Shown here: piece after piece, positions 6,149 to 14,618 of the stretch | Layout: each line of letters starts with the position of its first letter | Numbering within the stretch: the stretch's first letter is position 1 | The notes under the pieces: generated by a model | The model's input: only the letters and a program-made list of their open reading frames with translations | Databases searched by the model: none | Told to the model about the DNA's origin: nothing | Assembly: GCA_963582255.1 (NCBI GenBank) | Contig: CAUZRD010000008.1 | Coordinates: 1-28,425, forward strand | DNA length: 28,425 nt | Direction of reading: 5' to 3' | Source: CAUZRD01 sp963582255 | Lineage (GTDB): Bacteria > Pseudomonadota > Alphaproteobacteria > Rhizobiales > TMED25 | Made by a program: the position numbers and the translations under genes

Positions 6149-8848
6149 TCACTCGTCATATGACGGTTCAGGTGCCAATACCTCCCGCTTGCCAGAATGA
6201 TTGGCCACTCCAATGACGCCCTCGTCTTCCATGCGTTCAATTATAGTAGCAGCTCTATTGTAGCCGATTGAAAGGCGGCGTTGAATATAGCTTGTGGAAG
6301 CTTTTCGGTCGCGGGCGACAATCGCGACTGCTTTATCGTAAAGCTGATCAGATTCGGACAAGTTGATGCCATCATAGGTGCCGTCGGATACGCCGCTCGC
6401 TGTCCCCGCAGCATCGGGTTCAGCAGTTACCGCGTCGAGATATTCAGGAACGCCCTGTCGCTTCAGAAACTGAACGACGGTCTCGACCTCTTCGTCAGTG
6501 ATAAATGCACCATGGATACGTGAAATACGACCGCCACCAGCCATGAACAGCATATCACCTTGACCGAGCAGCTGCTCGGCGCCTTGTTCACCAAGAATGG
6601 TCCGGCTATCAATTTTTGAGGTGACTTGGAAGCTGATCCGGGTCGGAAAATTTGCCTTTATGGTGCCGGTAATGACATCAACAGAAGGACGCTGGGTTGC
6701 CATGATTAAGTGAATTCCTGCCGCTCTCGCCATTTGAGCTAGGCGTTGGATTGCTCCCTCGATATCCTTGCCAGCAACCATCATCAGGTCGGCCATCTCA
6801 TCTACTACAACAACGATATAGGGCATGGGCTCAATCGCAATTTCTTCAGTCTCGTAAACAGCCTTACCTGTATCGCGGTCAAATCCTGTTTGTACTGTGC
6901 GGGTTAACACCTCACCCTTGGCGATGGCATCGTGGGCACGGCTATTAAAGCCATCGATGCTGCGCACACCAAGTTTGGACATCTTCTTGTAGCGAGATTC
7001 CATCTCGCGTACCGCCCATTTGAGTGCCACAACTGCTTTGCTCGGGTCGGTTACAACGGGAGAGAGAAGATGAGGAATTCCGTCATAGACAGAAAGCTCT
7101 AGCATTTTTGGATCGATCATGATGAGGCGGCACTCTTCCGGTTTCATCCGGTAGAGCAAAGAGAGAATCATGGCATTGATGCCGACAGATTTACCCGAGC
7201 CGGTTGTTCCTGCGATTAGCAAGTGTGGCATGCGGGCCAAATCAGTGATGATGGGTTCGCCCCCGATGTCCTTTCCGAGTGCGAGGGCAAGTTTGTATTT
7301 TTCGCTGGTAAACTGTTTAGAGGAAAAAATTTCATGCAGGAAGACCGTCTGGCGATACTCGTTTGGTAGTTCGATGCCGATTGCGTTGCGCCCGGGCACC
7401 ACCGCAACACGCGCAGAGACAGCACTCATGGATCGAGCAATATCGTCGGCAAGCCCAATAACGCGGGATGATTTTAGTCCGGGAGCAGGCTCAAGCTCAT
7501 AGAGTGTTACAACAGGCCCTGGCCGTACATCGATGATCTGGCCGCTAATGCCAAAATCATCAAGTACCCCTTCAAGTGCACGTGAATTTTCTATCAAGGT
7601 GTCCTTGGAGAACAGCTTATCGAGCTGCACAAGCGGAGTTTCATTCAATAATGTGAGGGGTGGTAGTTGGTACTCATCGCTGTCACTTTCTATCACTATC
7701 GGGCGCGATTTTTTTGGACGTGGTCTTGGCTTGGGTTTGTGAGTCGTATCTCTGGGTGTGGACTTTTCGGCAATGCTTAAAGGTCCTTTGTCGAGACCGA
7801 GTCTCGGCTCGGGGTGCATATCGCCGCTCAATTTATTATCTAGCGTCTCCTCGTCATGTTTGTTGTGCAGCCAATTTCTTATGGCACCATGTAATCTTTG
7901 GGTGATCAGCCTTATTGGATTTTCCAACCACAGGTCATGCTCCCTTGAGTTGTTTGATCTCGAGGTTTTGTTTAGCTCCGCGGCATCCTCAGGTGAAGAA
8001 ACCCACTCAAGTTCGTCGTTCTCAGCACGAGTCATGGCCAGCCGCAGCCGGTCTGCAACGTCAGTCTTCGAGTGCGTTGTAAAACGGCGGACACGTATAT
8101 AGAGGAAGCTTAAAAAACGCAGAATTGTCCGGATAAACCAATAACCGACTCGTATCATCATATTAATGGCCCGGATCAAAAATAATCCAAAATTGAATAG
8201 TTTGTTAACTTGATCCGATCCCCCGTCCAGATTCTCACTAGTGGAGCTGAATATGCTGGTTTTTGGCAAACGAATACCAACGGCATGGATGAGGCTGGCA
8301 AGAGCTAGCAGTGCAAACAGTGCTGCGATAATAGCTTCGGTTACTTGCCCTAACGCGTTTGAGACGATGTTCCGTGGTATGTTGAGCCAATAGGTAGCAA
8401 CATCACCAACAACCCCGCCGTAACCGACAACCAAAGGCCATCCATCGCCACTTTCAAAGCTTGAAAAATACCCGCTTAAAAACATAACCGAGATGACTAC
8501 CAGCAGTACTCTTGTAGCTAAACGATCTAAATGGTATCCGGCAGCTAGATACCATCCCCAGCCAGCGATCAATAAAACAGGGGCGATGGCGGTAAGACCT
8601 AAGAATTGAATCAATAGATCAGCAGCGATAGCGCCTGGACCGGCCAGCCAATTTTTAACCGGCACATGGGTCGCATGGCTCAAGCTGGCGTCAGTCGAAG
8701 ACCAGCTAACAAGAGCCAAAACAAGAGCAATTGCTAAAATTAGCAAGCCGACACCACAAACGCCTAGCAGGGTTTGCCACAGCGTGAGTCGTACGGGGTG
8801 GGGGAACAGGGATTCAAATAGGTTGAGTGTTCGCAGTCGCATGGGCAC
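6149..8848 (-). CDS. ftsK: DNA translocase FtsK
   Basis: This septal DNA pump drives chromosome-dimer resolution and terminus segregation. The N-terminal part (about residues 15-185) has four hydrophobic segments that anchor it at the division septum; the second and third are clear at LLIAGWGWYLAAGY and VLLVVISVMFLSGYF. A polar, basic linker (about residues 200-400, with KPKPRPRPKKSRP) follows. The motor domain contains Walker A GTTGSGKS (about residue 550), IDPKMLELS, Walker B YIVVVVDEMADLMM (about residue 683) and MATQRPSVDVITG. The C-terminal gamma winged helix (STSYIQRRLSIGYNRAATII) reads the KOPS orientation sequences. The length of 899 residues is typical for alphaproteobacteria. It starts 39 bases after the aminotransferase stop, so the two are probably co-transcribed. 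Confidence 0.98.
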   Translation of the reverse strand: MPMRLRTLNLFESLFPHPVRLTLWQTLLGVCGVGLLILAIALVLALVSWSSTDASLSHATHVPVKNWLAGPGAIAADLLIQFLGLTAIAPVLLIAGWGWYLAAGYHLDRLATRVLLVVISVMFLSGYFSSFESGDGWPLVVGYGGVVGDVATYWLNIPRNIVSNALGQVTEAIIAALFALLALASLIHAVGIRLPKTSIFSSTSENLDGGSDQVNKLFNFGLFLIRAINMMIRVGYWFIRTILRFLSFLYIRVRRFTTHSKTDVADRLRLAMTRAENDELEWVSSPEDAAELNKTSRSNNSREHDLWLENPIRLITQRLHGAIRNWLHNKHDEETLDNKLSGDMHPEPRLGLDKGPLSIAEKSTPRDTTHKPKPRPRPKKSRPIVIESDSDEYQLPPLTLLNETPLVQLDKLFSKDTLIENSRALEGVLDDFGISGQIIDVRPGPVVTLYELEPAPGLKSSRVIGLADDIARSMSAVSARVAVVPGRNAIGIELPNEYRQTVFLHEIFSSKQFTSEKYKLALALGKDIGGEPIITDLARMPHLLIAGTTGSGKSVGINAMILSLLYRMKPEECRLIMIDPKMLELSVYDGIPHLLSPVVTDPSKAVVALKWAVREMESRYKKMSKLGVRSIDGFNSRAHDAIAKGEVLTRTVQTGFDRDTGKAVYETEEIAIEPMPYIVVVVDEMADLMMVAGKDIEGAIQRLAQMARAAGIHLIMATQRPSVDVITGTIKANFPTRISFQVTSKIDSRTILGEQGAEQLLGQGDMLFMAGGGRISRIHGAFITDEEVETVVQFLKRQGVPEYLDAVTAEPDAAGTASGVSDGTYDGINLSESDQLYDKAVAIVARDRKASTSYIQRRLSIGYNRAATIIERMEDEGVIGVANHSGKREVLAPEPSYDE

Positions 8849-8887
8849 TACTCACGAGTAATCAGGTTAGTTCAAAGTTAAACGGAG

Positions 8888-10105
8888 TTAGAATATTGAG
8901 ATCATTCGGTTTAATGCGGCGTCAATTTCGTCAAGACCGCCAACCAAGGCGATGCGTAGGTAGTTTCCACCTGGATTGAAGCCACATGGGTGAGAGGCTG
9001 CAAGGTAGGATCCTGGAACGACTTTTACCCCGGCTTCAGACCATAATCTTTTGGCAGCTGTTACGCTGCCACCATGTTCGGCTACATTAAGCCAAAGGAA
9101 AAAACCGCCGGGCGGAGTTTGATGTTGAAATCGATTGCCAAGTATCGCCGCAGCGCGGGTGAATTTTTCGTTATAAGCTGCCCGATTTGCAGTGACATGG
9201 GTTTCGTCGCGCCACAACGCTGCAGCGGTGGCCATCAATGGCCCAGGAACGGTAGCGGCGGCGACATTGCGGAAGCTGAAGAACCGGGCGATGAGCTTAG
9301 GATCTCCAGCGACTAAGCCAACTCGCAGTCCTGGAACATTAGATCTTTTCGATAGCGAATTGAATGCCAGAACGGATCGATATGAATCAGATTGTGCGGC
9401 ATTTAAAATACTGGGTGGAGCCACCTTGCGGTAAATCTCAGAGTAGCACTCATCTGCGAGCACAATAAATTTGTAGTGCCGGGCAAGTTCGGTAAGCTGG
9501 GTTAGATAATCGAGATCGGCGACAGCTCCTTGCGGATTTGCCGGCGAGCAGATGTAAAATGCGGCGAGGCTTTTGAGCAAACCTTCATCTAATGCGCTTA
9601 GATCAGGAAGATTGCCATTTGCAGCAATTGCTGGCAGAGCGATGGGCTGTGTTCCAGCGGCAATAGCTGCTGATGCATAAACTTGATAAAATGGATTTGG
9701 AAATGCGATGGTCGGTGTTGTTTTGCCGTGATCGCGAGAAATCTGAGCGACAATAAATGCAATCGTGAATAGACCCTCACGAGAACCTGCTAGCGGCAGA
9801 ATGTGGGTTGATGGATCAAGATTATCCAAGGCAAAGCGATTAACTAGCCATTGTCCGGTGGCGGTGCCGAAGTCATTCCGCGCGTGGGCTGGTGGATAGT
9901 GGCTAAATCCGTCGATATCAGAGGCCAGAACCTCTTGGACAATGGGCGGAAATGCATGGCGCGGTGCGCCAATTGAAAGATCAATAGGGGCCTTCCCTGC
10001 TGGCGTGCTGCCAAGAAGCTCGCGCAGCCGTTCAAATGGCGAGCGCGGGAGGGTGCCCAGAAGGCTTACCGGTGTTGTCTGCTCGGACATATCAGGATGT
10101 GTCAT
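8888..10105 (-). CDS. Class I/II PLP-dependent aminotransferase
   Basis: This fold-type I aminotransferase is related to succinyldiaminopimelate/aspartate-type transaminases (DapC-like). Visible landmarks are IDLSIGAPRHAFPP, HYPPAHA, LPLAGSREGLFTIA (phosphate-binding region), PNPFYQVY, ICSPANPQGAV, VLADECYSEIY (Asp and Tyr that hold the cofactor), FNSLSKRSNVPGLRVG with the Schiff-base Lys, and the C-terminal NYLRIALVG with the substrate-carboxylate Arg. The length of 405 residues is normal. ATG at 10105 is used; the next ATG five codons in is an alternative. It is the first gene of the leftward aminotransferase-ftsK-lolA-xthA series. The substrate cannot be fixed from sequence; N-succinyl-LL-diaminopimelate (lysine and peptidoglycan synthesis) is the best guess. 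Confidence 0.88.
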   Translation of the reverse strand: MTHPDMSEQTTPVSLLGTLPRSPFERLRELLGSTPAGKAPIDLSIGAPRHAFPPIVQEVLASDIDGFSHYPPAHARNDFGTATGQWLVNRFALDNLDPSTHILPLAGSREGLFTIAFIVAQISRDHGKTTPTIAFPNPFYQVYASAAIAAGTQPIALPAIAANGNLPDLSALDEGLLKSLAAFYICSPANPQGAVADLDYLTQLTELARHYKFIVLADECYSEIYRKVAPPSILNAAQSDSYRSVLAFNSLSKRSNVPGLRVGLVAGDPKLIARFFSFRNVAAATVPGPLMATAAALWRDETHVTANRAAYNEKFTRAAAILGNRFQHQTPPGGFFLWLNVAEHGGSVTAAKRLWSEAGVKVVPGSYLAASHPCGFNPGGNYLRIALVGGLDEIDAALNRMISIF

Positions 10106-10195
10106 CTGCCATCACATGTGCTTGAGCAAAACGCTAGAGGGCGTAGGTTAAATGCGGGTTAAGCTATTCTCTACACCAGTATTTAAAATTGTCGA

Positions 10196-10226
10196 AACAA
10201 GGGCAGCTTATTAGGCCGCCCTTGTT
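10196..10226 (-). terminator. Probable terminator of glnK-amtB
   Basis: A 9-bp perfect stem (AACAAGGGC at 10196-10204 with GCCCTTGTT at 10218-10226) lies 25 bases past the amtB stop. Read on the minus strand it is followed by TTCGACAATTTT, a weak T tail. It separates amtB from the aminotransferase gene, whose start is about 90 bases further on. Confidence 0.55.
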
Positions 10227-10250
10227 AGAGGAGTCTAATTTTTTACTTAC

Positions 10251-11570
10251 TTACAAACGTTGGGTTCCTTGACCAAATTCCGGATAGGCCTCCATGCCGA
10301 GCTCAGTTCGGTCAAGCCCGTCCACTTCCTGCTCAGGGCTTATCCGTAGACCAATAGTTGCCTTTAATATTAACCACAGAGCGCCACTTGTGACAGATAC
10401 AAATATTCCGATTGCTGCGATGCCCATGAGCTGGGTGAGGAAGCTTGTGTCCGGATTGGTTATAGGAACCGCCATTGTACCCCAAATGCCTGCCAACAAA
10501 TGAACCGGAATGGCTCCAACCACGTCATCTATGCGTAAGCGATCAAGAAGTGGGACTGCAAAGACTACGATCATGCCACCGATAGCGCCAATGGCTATGG
10601 CCTCGATTGGAGCTGGACTTAGTGGGTCCGCGGTGATCGATACGAGACCGGCAAGGGCGCCGTTTAGTGCCATGGTAAGATCAACCTTGCGATAAAGGGC
10701 CTGGGTCAAGATCATCGAGGTAATGACACCGGCTGCGGCGGCGATGTTGGTGTTAAAGAAAATGCGCGATACCGAGGAGGCGTCGATTATGGATCCAAGA
10801 GCAAGCTGCGAGCCGCCGTTAAATCCAAACCAACCGAGCCATAAGATAAACGTTCCAAGGGTTGCCAGAGGCATCGATGAACCAGGCATTGGCGTTACCC
10901 CGGACGGTGAATATTTACCGATCCGCGCACCAAGAATTATGGCACCGGTTAATGCGGCCCAACCGCCGGTGGAGTGTACAATTGTGGAGCCGGCGAAGTC
11001 AGAAAATCCAGCTTCTGACAACCAACCGCCTCCCCACTGCCAGGCCCCCTGGATCGGATAGATGACGCCGCATAGGATGGCCACAAAAATAAGGAACGGC
11101 CACAATTTTATACGCTCGGCTAGTGTGCCGGAGACGATCGAAGCTGCAGTTGCACAAAATACCATCTGGAAAAACCAGTCGGAGGCGGCTGAGTAGGTGC
11201 CGGGGTCAGAGTCCGGTGATGGGATAATCTTGGCGGCTAAGGAGCCAATATAGCCACCATCAACTCCATCATACATGAGATTATAACCAATCGCCCAAAA
11301 AACGAGACCGGCGATCGAGTACAGTGCAATGTTTTTAGTGCACTGCATGGCCACATTCTTGGTGCGGACCATGCCGGCTTCGAGCATGGTAAAGCCGGCA
11401 GCCATCCACATCACCATAAAGCCGGCCATTAGGAACAAAAGGGTATTGAGCACATAGGTAGTATCAGCGGGAACGCCAGCCGATGCATCCTGGGCGAGGG
11501 CTGCCATGTCAGGCAGCATTACCAATGCGGCGGTGAGGCCAGTGGTCCTCATTGCAAATTTGTGGGTCAT
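10251..11570 (-). CDS. amtB: Ammonium transporter AmtB
   Basis: This trimeric inner-membrane channel takes up ammonium. A signal peptide (MTHKFAMRTTGLTAALVMLPDMAALAQ) is followed by about 11 hydrophobic segments. Family motifs are WMAAGFTMLEAGMVRTKN, FWAIGYNLMY, DFAGSTIVHSTGGWAALTGA (first pore His), FNGGSQLALG, and AIPVHLLAGIWGTM (second pore His), so the twin-His pore is intact. The length of 439 residues is normal. The gene starts 21 bases after the glnK stop with GAGAG upstream of the ATG, the conserved glnK-amtB operon in which GlnK plugs the channel when nitrogen is sufficient. Expression is probably driven by the sigma-54 element upstream of glnK. Confidence 0.97.
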   Translation of the reverse strand: MTHKFAMRTTGLTAALVMLPDMAALAQDASAGVPADTTYVLNTLLFLMAGFMVMWMAAGFTMLEAGMVRTKNVAMQCTKNIALYSIAGLVFWAIGYNLMYDGVDGGYIGSLAAKIIPSPDSDPGTYSAASDWFFQMVFCATAASIVSGTLAERIKLWPFLIFVAILCGVIYPIQGAWQWGGGWLSEAGFSDFAGSTIVHSTGGWAALTGAIILGARIGKYSPSGVTPMPGSSMPLATLGTFILWLGWFGFNGGSQLALGSIIDASSVSRIFFNTNIAAAAGVITSMILTQALYRKVDLTMALNGALAGLVSITADPLSPAPIEAIAIGAIGGMIVVFAVPLLDRLRIDDVVGAIPVHLLAGIWGTMAVPITNPDTSFLTQLMGIAAIGIFVSVTSGALWLILKATIGLRISPEQEVDGLDRTELGMEAYPEFGQGTQRL

Positions 11571-11591
11571 GTTAATTCTCTCTGCTATGGA

Positions 11592-11930
11592 TTACAGCGC
11601 GTCGGTGTCGGTTTCGCCGGTGCGAATGCGAATAGCCTGCTCGACTGTTGAACAGAAAATCTTGCCGTCGCCGATTTGTCCTGTACGTGCGTGTTCTACG
11701 ATGGTTTTGATGGTTGGTTGTGCAAGCTCGTCGCTGACAACGACGTCTATTCTAATTTTTGGCAAAAAATTCACCGCATATTCGGTGCCACGGTAAATTT
11801 CGGTATGACCCTTCTGGCGGCCATACCCCTTGACTTCCATGACGGTCATTCCCTCGACGCCAAGAGTGACGAGGGCGGCGCGAATATCATTAATCTTGAA
11901 CGGCTTAATCACCGCCATGATGTGCTTCAT
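11592..11930 (-). CDS. glnK: Nitrogen regulatory protein P-II (GlnK)
   Basis: This small trimeric signal protein binds ATP/ADP and 2-oxoglutarate and blocks AmtB when nitrogen is plentiful. The ATG at 11930 gives the normal 112 residues (MKHIMAVIKPFK) and has AGGAG six bases upstream; the frame is open further upstream but that part is unlike the family. The T-loop GYGRQKGHTEIYRGTEYAVN carries Tyr51, the uridylylation site. The B-loop reads EHARTGQIGDGKIF, and the C-terminal signature is VRTGE-like (IRIRTGETDTDAL). It is the first gene of the glnK-amtB pair. GlnK is preferred over GlnB because of the amtB linkage and the sigma-54 promoter. Confidence 0.96.
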   Translation of the reverse strand: MKHIMAVIKPFKINDIRAALVTLGVEGMTVMEVKGYGRQKGHTEIYRGTEYAVNFLPKIRIDVVVSDELAQPTIKTIVEHARTGQIGDGKIFCSTVEQAIRIRTGETDTDAL

Positions 11931-12000
11931 TTTTTCTCCTACTCTGCGCATCCAGAGGTCAGCCCCTCGGGCCGGATAGAGGAAGGCGCTTGTAGAGACA

Positions 12001-12016
12001 TTCAAAAGACGTGCCA
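12001..12016 (-). promoter_or_regulatory. Sigma-54 (-24/-12) promoter of glnK-amtB
   Basis: On the minus strand the sequence reads TGGCACGTCTTTTGAA. The consensus is TGGCACG-N4-TTGCW, so the -24 box is perfect and the -12 box differs in one position (TTGA for TTGC). Spacing is correct. Transcription would start near 11990, leaving a leader of about 60 bases before the glnK ATG. Confidence 0.72.
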
Positions 12017-12100
12017 ACTTTGACTGATCTCATAACTATTTGATAATATGTGATATTATTTGATAGCTTTAAAACTATGGTGTAGGCATCAAGCTATTTA

Positions 12101-12146
12101 TGCCTATATAGTAGGCAGTGAAAATATCCTGCATATAATTTATGCA
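12101..12146. promoter_or_regulatory. Two 17-bp dyads, probable NtrC-type enhancer sites
   Basis: TGCCTATATAGTAGGCA (12101-12117) and TGCATATAATTTATGCA (12130-12146) are both perfect 6-N5-6 inverted repeats. This is the arm and spacer length of NtrC sites (TGCAC(C)-N5-(G)GTGCA). Their centres are about 119 and 148 bases upstream of the predicted glnK transcription start, the usual distance for a sigma-54 activator. A further half-site TAGGCAT lies at 12083-12089. The outer bases TGC...GCA match NtrC; the inner bases do not. Confidence 0.55.
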
Positions 12147-12160
12147 ATATATTTAAACCT

Positions 12161-13030
12161 TTATCGGGTTAGTCTGCGGATTAGCCCTTCCTGGGCTACA
12201 GAGGCTATCAAGGTGCCATTTTCGGTGAAGACGGAGCCGCGTGTAAAACCGCGCGCGCCAGAGGCATTCGTGCTTGTTTGAACGTATAAGAGCCATTCAT
12301 CCATACGGAATGGACGGTGGATCCAAACCGAATGATCAAGGCTTGCTACCATTAGCCGTTTGTCGAAAGTAGAGAATCCATGGGGGATGAGAGCAGTGTC
12401 GAGCAGGGTAAAGTCAGTAGCGTAGGTTAATATTGCTCGGTGAATATCAGGGTCGTCGTTTAATGATCCGCGGGCACGAAACCACACGAGGCTCAGTGGT
12501 TTAGCTACTGCGGGATCCAAAATATTTCGCGGATTGACGGGTCGTAATTCAACCGGCCGTTCCCGGTCCCAGAATTTGCGGATATGGGGCGGCATTTCAC
12601 GAGAGAGTAATTCGTTTAAGAAAGTCTGTTCGCTGGGCAAATCTTCGGCGTGGGGAACGTCAGGGGGCATCGGCTCATGGTGGTGAAATCCATCTTCGGG
12701 GAGATGGTAGGATGCAGACATTGAGAAGATGGCTAAATCTTCTTGCACGGCAACCACTCGTCTGGTTGAAAAGCTTTTGCCGTCACGCTCGCGCTCAACC
12801 TGATAGATAATAGGCACATCTGGATTGCCTGGCCTTAGAAAATAGCCATGGAGGGAGTGCACAAGGCGCCCCCCATCAACACTACGGCCCGCTGCTACTA
12901 GACTTTGTGCAACGACTTGGCCGCCAAAAACACGGCGCCAGCCGAAAGCTGGACTTTTGCCAACAAAGCAATCTACGCCGGTTGGTTCAAGATCAAGCAG
13001 ATGAAGGAGAGAGTCGATTGCGGAAAGCAT
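12161..13030 (-). CDS. tesB: Acyl-CoA thioesterase II (TesB)
   Basis: This double-hotdog enzyme hydrolyses medium- and long-chain acyl-CoA to free acid and CoA. Motifs are RVFGGQVVAQSLVAAGR in the first hotdog, LHGYFLRPGNPDVPIIYQVE, SFSTRRVVAVQ, and in the second YATDFTLLDTALIPHG (catalytic Asp), LDHSVWIHRPFRMDEWLLY, and GTLIASVAQEGLIR (catalytic Gln). The length of about 289 residues is normal. The frame opens with a TTG at 13048, but the ATG at 13030 starts where the family does (MLSAIDSLLHLLDLEP). It lies upstream of glnK on the same strand and is divergent from the hydroxylase gene. tesB beside glnK-amtB is a recurrent proteobacterial arrangement. Confidence 0.95.
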   Translation of the reverse strand: MLSAIDSLLHLLDLEPTGVDCFVGKSPAFGWRRVFGGQVVAQSLVAAGRSVDGGRLVHSLHGYFLRPGNPDVPIIYQVERERDGKSFSTRRVVAVQEDLAIFSMSASYHLPEDGFHHHEPMPPDVPHAEDLPSEQTFLNELLSREMPPHIRKFWDRERPVELRPVNPRNILDPAVAKPLSLVWFRARGSLNDDPDIHRAILTYATDFTLLDTALIPHGFSTFDKRLMVASLDHSVWIHRPFRMDEWLLYVQTSTNASGARGFTRGSVFTENGTLIASVAQEGLIRRLTR

Positions 13031-13122
13031 GATCGCACCAATATTCAAAATCAGTTGATGGTAGATGATATGTTATAAGGGGTAATGAATTTATATGCCC
13101 TGTTTTACGAAATTGTGTGCTG

Positions 13123-14370
13123 ATGGGAAAAGTCAATAGCTTTGTTGCAGATATCGCTATTGTTGGCGGAGGTATTGTGGGCCAGACCGTTGCCAAGGTG
13201 CTCGCGCTTCATCTGGGTAATGATTTGCGTATTGTCCAGATTTCTCCCGATGCAGTTAGCGGGCAAGGTCATGGTGGTAAATCAGGAATTAAACGCGCGG
13301 TTGCTCTCGCGCGCGGGTCTATTTTTCTGTTGGATGCTATCGGTGTATGGTCTGATCTCCTCCCTCACGCTCAAGCTATGCGGCGGATCGTCGTCAGCGA
13401 TGGGATGCCCGGAGCAAGCCAGCTCAGCTTACTAGAATTTGATAGTTCCGACGCTGACGGTCTGACATCTTTCGTCGTTGAGGAAGAGTGTGTTCTTAAC
13501 GCCTGCATGCGGGTAGTGCGCTCTGATCCACATATCCAGCTAATCCAAGACTATGTGAGTGCAATGTCTTGTACGCCGTCCTGGCGCACATTGGCTCTTG
13601 GTTCAGGGGGGAGTGTGAGGGCGCGGCTAGTAATAGGGTGCGATGGAGTGCGCTCCCCGACCCGCAAGATGGCTCACATTAAAGATGTTTCATGGAACTA
13701 CAGGCAATCAGCTCTGGTTGCTAAGGTTTGTCATGAGCACGAACACCATGGGGTAGCTATTGAACGTTTCTTGCCGGCAGGACCTTTCGCCATTCTTCCA
13801 TTGCAGGGCTGCTATTCGTCTTTGGTGTGGACCGAAAGTAGACAAAGGGCTGAGGAGCTTAAGTGTGTAACATCTAGTGAATTGGCCTGCGCTTTGGATG
13901 AGCGTTGGGATGTGAAGCGCGGTGATATTGTATCGATTGATGGAGTTGGAACATTTCCGCTGGCGTTTTACATGGCACGGCGGTTCATTGCTGAACGGTT
14001 TGTGCTGATCGGCGACAGTGCGCATCAAGTGCATCCTCTGGCTGGTCAGGGTCTCAATCTAGGATTACGGGATGTTGCGGCATTTTGTGAGGTTCTGGTG
14101 GACACACTGCGGCTTGGACTAGATCCAGCCACGCCGGGAGCTCTTGAAAAATATGAACGCTGGCGACGATTTGATAATATTTCATCGGCACTTGTTTTTG
14201 ACGGACTGAATCGCCTGTTCAGCAACGAAGGTGAAGGGTTGCGGATGGTACGTGATCTCGGGCTTGGGGCGGTGGATCGTTTGCCGGCAATCAAGAAGAT
14301 GCTAATGGGCGAGGCTCAAGGGTTGACTGGTGCCGTGCCCAAACTAATGATGGGTCAGAGGCTATTTTGA
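13123..14370 (+). CDS. UbiH/UbiF/COQ6-type FAD-dependent hydroxylase
   Basis: This is a flavin monooxygenase of the family that hydroxylates the ubiquinone ring. The N-terminal FAD-binding motif is IAIVGGGIVGQTVA. The middle VIGCDGVRSPTRK is the DG motif that contacts FAD and NAD(P)H. The C-terminal VLIGDSAHQVHPLAGQGLNL is the GD motif, followed by LRDVAAFCEVL. The length of about 415 residues is normal. ATG at 13123 is chosen; an in-frame GTG lies two codons earlier, and neither has a clear ribosome-binding site. The position of hydroxylation cannot be told from sequence, because UbiH, UbiF, UbiI and UbiL are close relatives. Its last 9 bases overlap the convergent Trm112-type gene. Confidence 0.9.
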   Translation: MGKVNSFVADIAIVGGGIVGQTVAKVLALHLGNDLRIVQISPDAVSGQGHGGKSGIKRAVALARGSIFLLDAIGVWSDLLPHAQAMRRIVVSDGMPGASQLSLLEFDSSDADGLTSFVVEEECVLNACMRVVRSDPHIQLIQDYVSAMSCTPSWRTLALGSGGSVRARLVIGCDGVRSPTRKMAHIKDVSWNYRQSALVAKVCHEHEHHGVAIERFLPAGPFAILPLQGCYSSLVWTESRQRAEELKCVTSSELACALDERWDVKRGDIVSIDGVGTFPLAFYMARRFIAERFVLIGDSAHQVHPLAGQGLNLGLRDVAAFCEVLVDTLRLGLDPATPGALEKYERWRRFDNISSALVFDGLNRLFSNEGEGLRMVRDLGLGAVDRLPAIKKMLMGEAQGLTGAVPKLMMGQRLF

Positions 14371-14589
14371 GGCCATGTCGTCGTCCAAACTACGCGCTTC
14401 ATCGGGAAGCATAATGGGAATTCCGTCACGGATAGGGTAGGCCAGACCTGCTGACTTCGAGATGAGCTCATTTTTATCCTTGTCATAGTGGAGCGCGGTC
14501 TTTGTAATTGGGCATACTAATATTTCGAGTAGACGTGGATCGACTGCAGGTATGGATTTGGAATTTGAGGCTGGCTCATTTTTACTCAT
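14362..14589 (-). CDS. Trm112 family protein
   Basis: This 75-residue protein carries the Trm112/YcaR-type zinc-ribbon-like fold (VDPRLLEILVCPITKTALHYD, then ELISKSAGLAYPIRDGIPIM and LPDEAR). Only one Cys of the usual set remains (ILVCP), as in many bacterial members that do not bind zinc. Eukaryotic Trm112 activates methyltransferases; the bacterial role is not well defined. The ATG at 14589 has GAGAG nearby; the longer open frame upstream would overlap the LON-domain gene. It follows that gene by 29 bases. Its stop lies within the last bases of the convergent hydroxylase gene. Confidence 0.85.
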   Translation of the reverse strand: MSKNEPASNSKSIPAVDPRLLEILVCPITKTALHYDKDKNELISKSAGLAYPIRDGIPIMLPDEARSLDDDMASK

Positions 14590-14618
14590 TTTTACTCTCG
14601 CCTTTGAGGCCAAGTCTC

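Noticed and set aside
5404..6240. Longer lolA-like frame starting at 6240
   Set aside because: It would overlap the 3' end of ftsK and lacks a signal peptide at its start; the ATG at 6084 has a ribosome-binding site and a proper signal peptide.
12101..12146. Terminator for tesB
   Set aside because: The dyads lie upstream of glnK and downstream of the tesB stop on the minus strand, but they are AT-rich with 6-bp arms and no T tail. NtrC-site geometry and distance to the sigma-54 element fit better.
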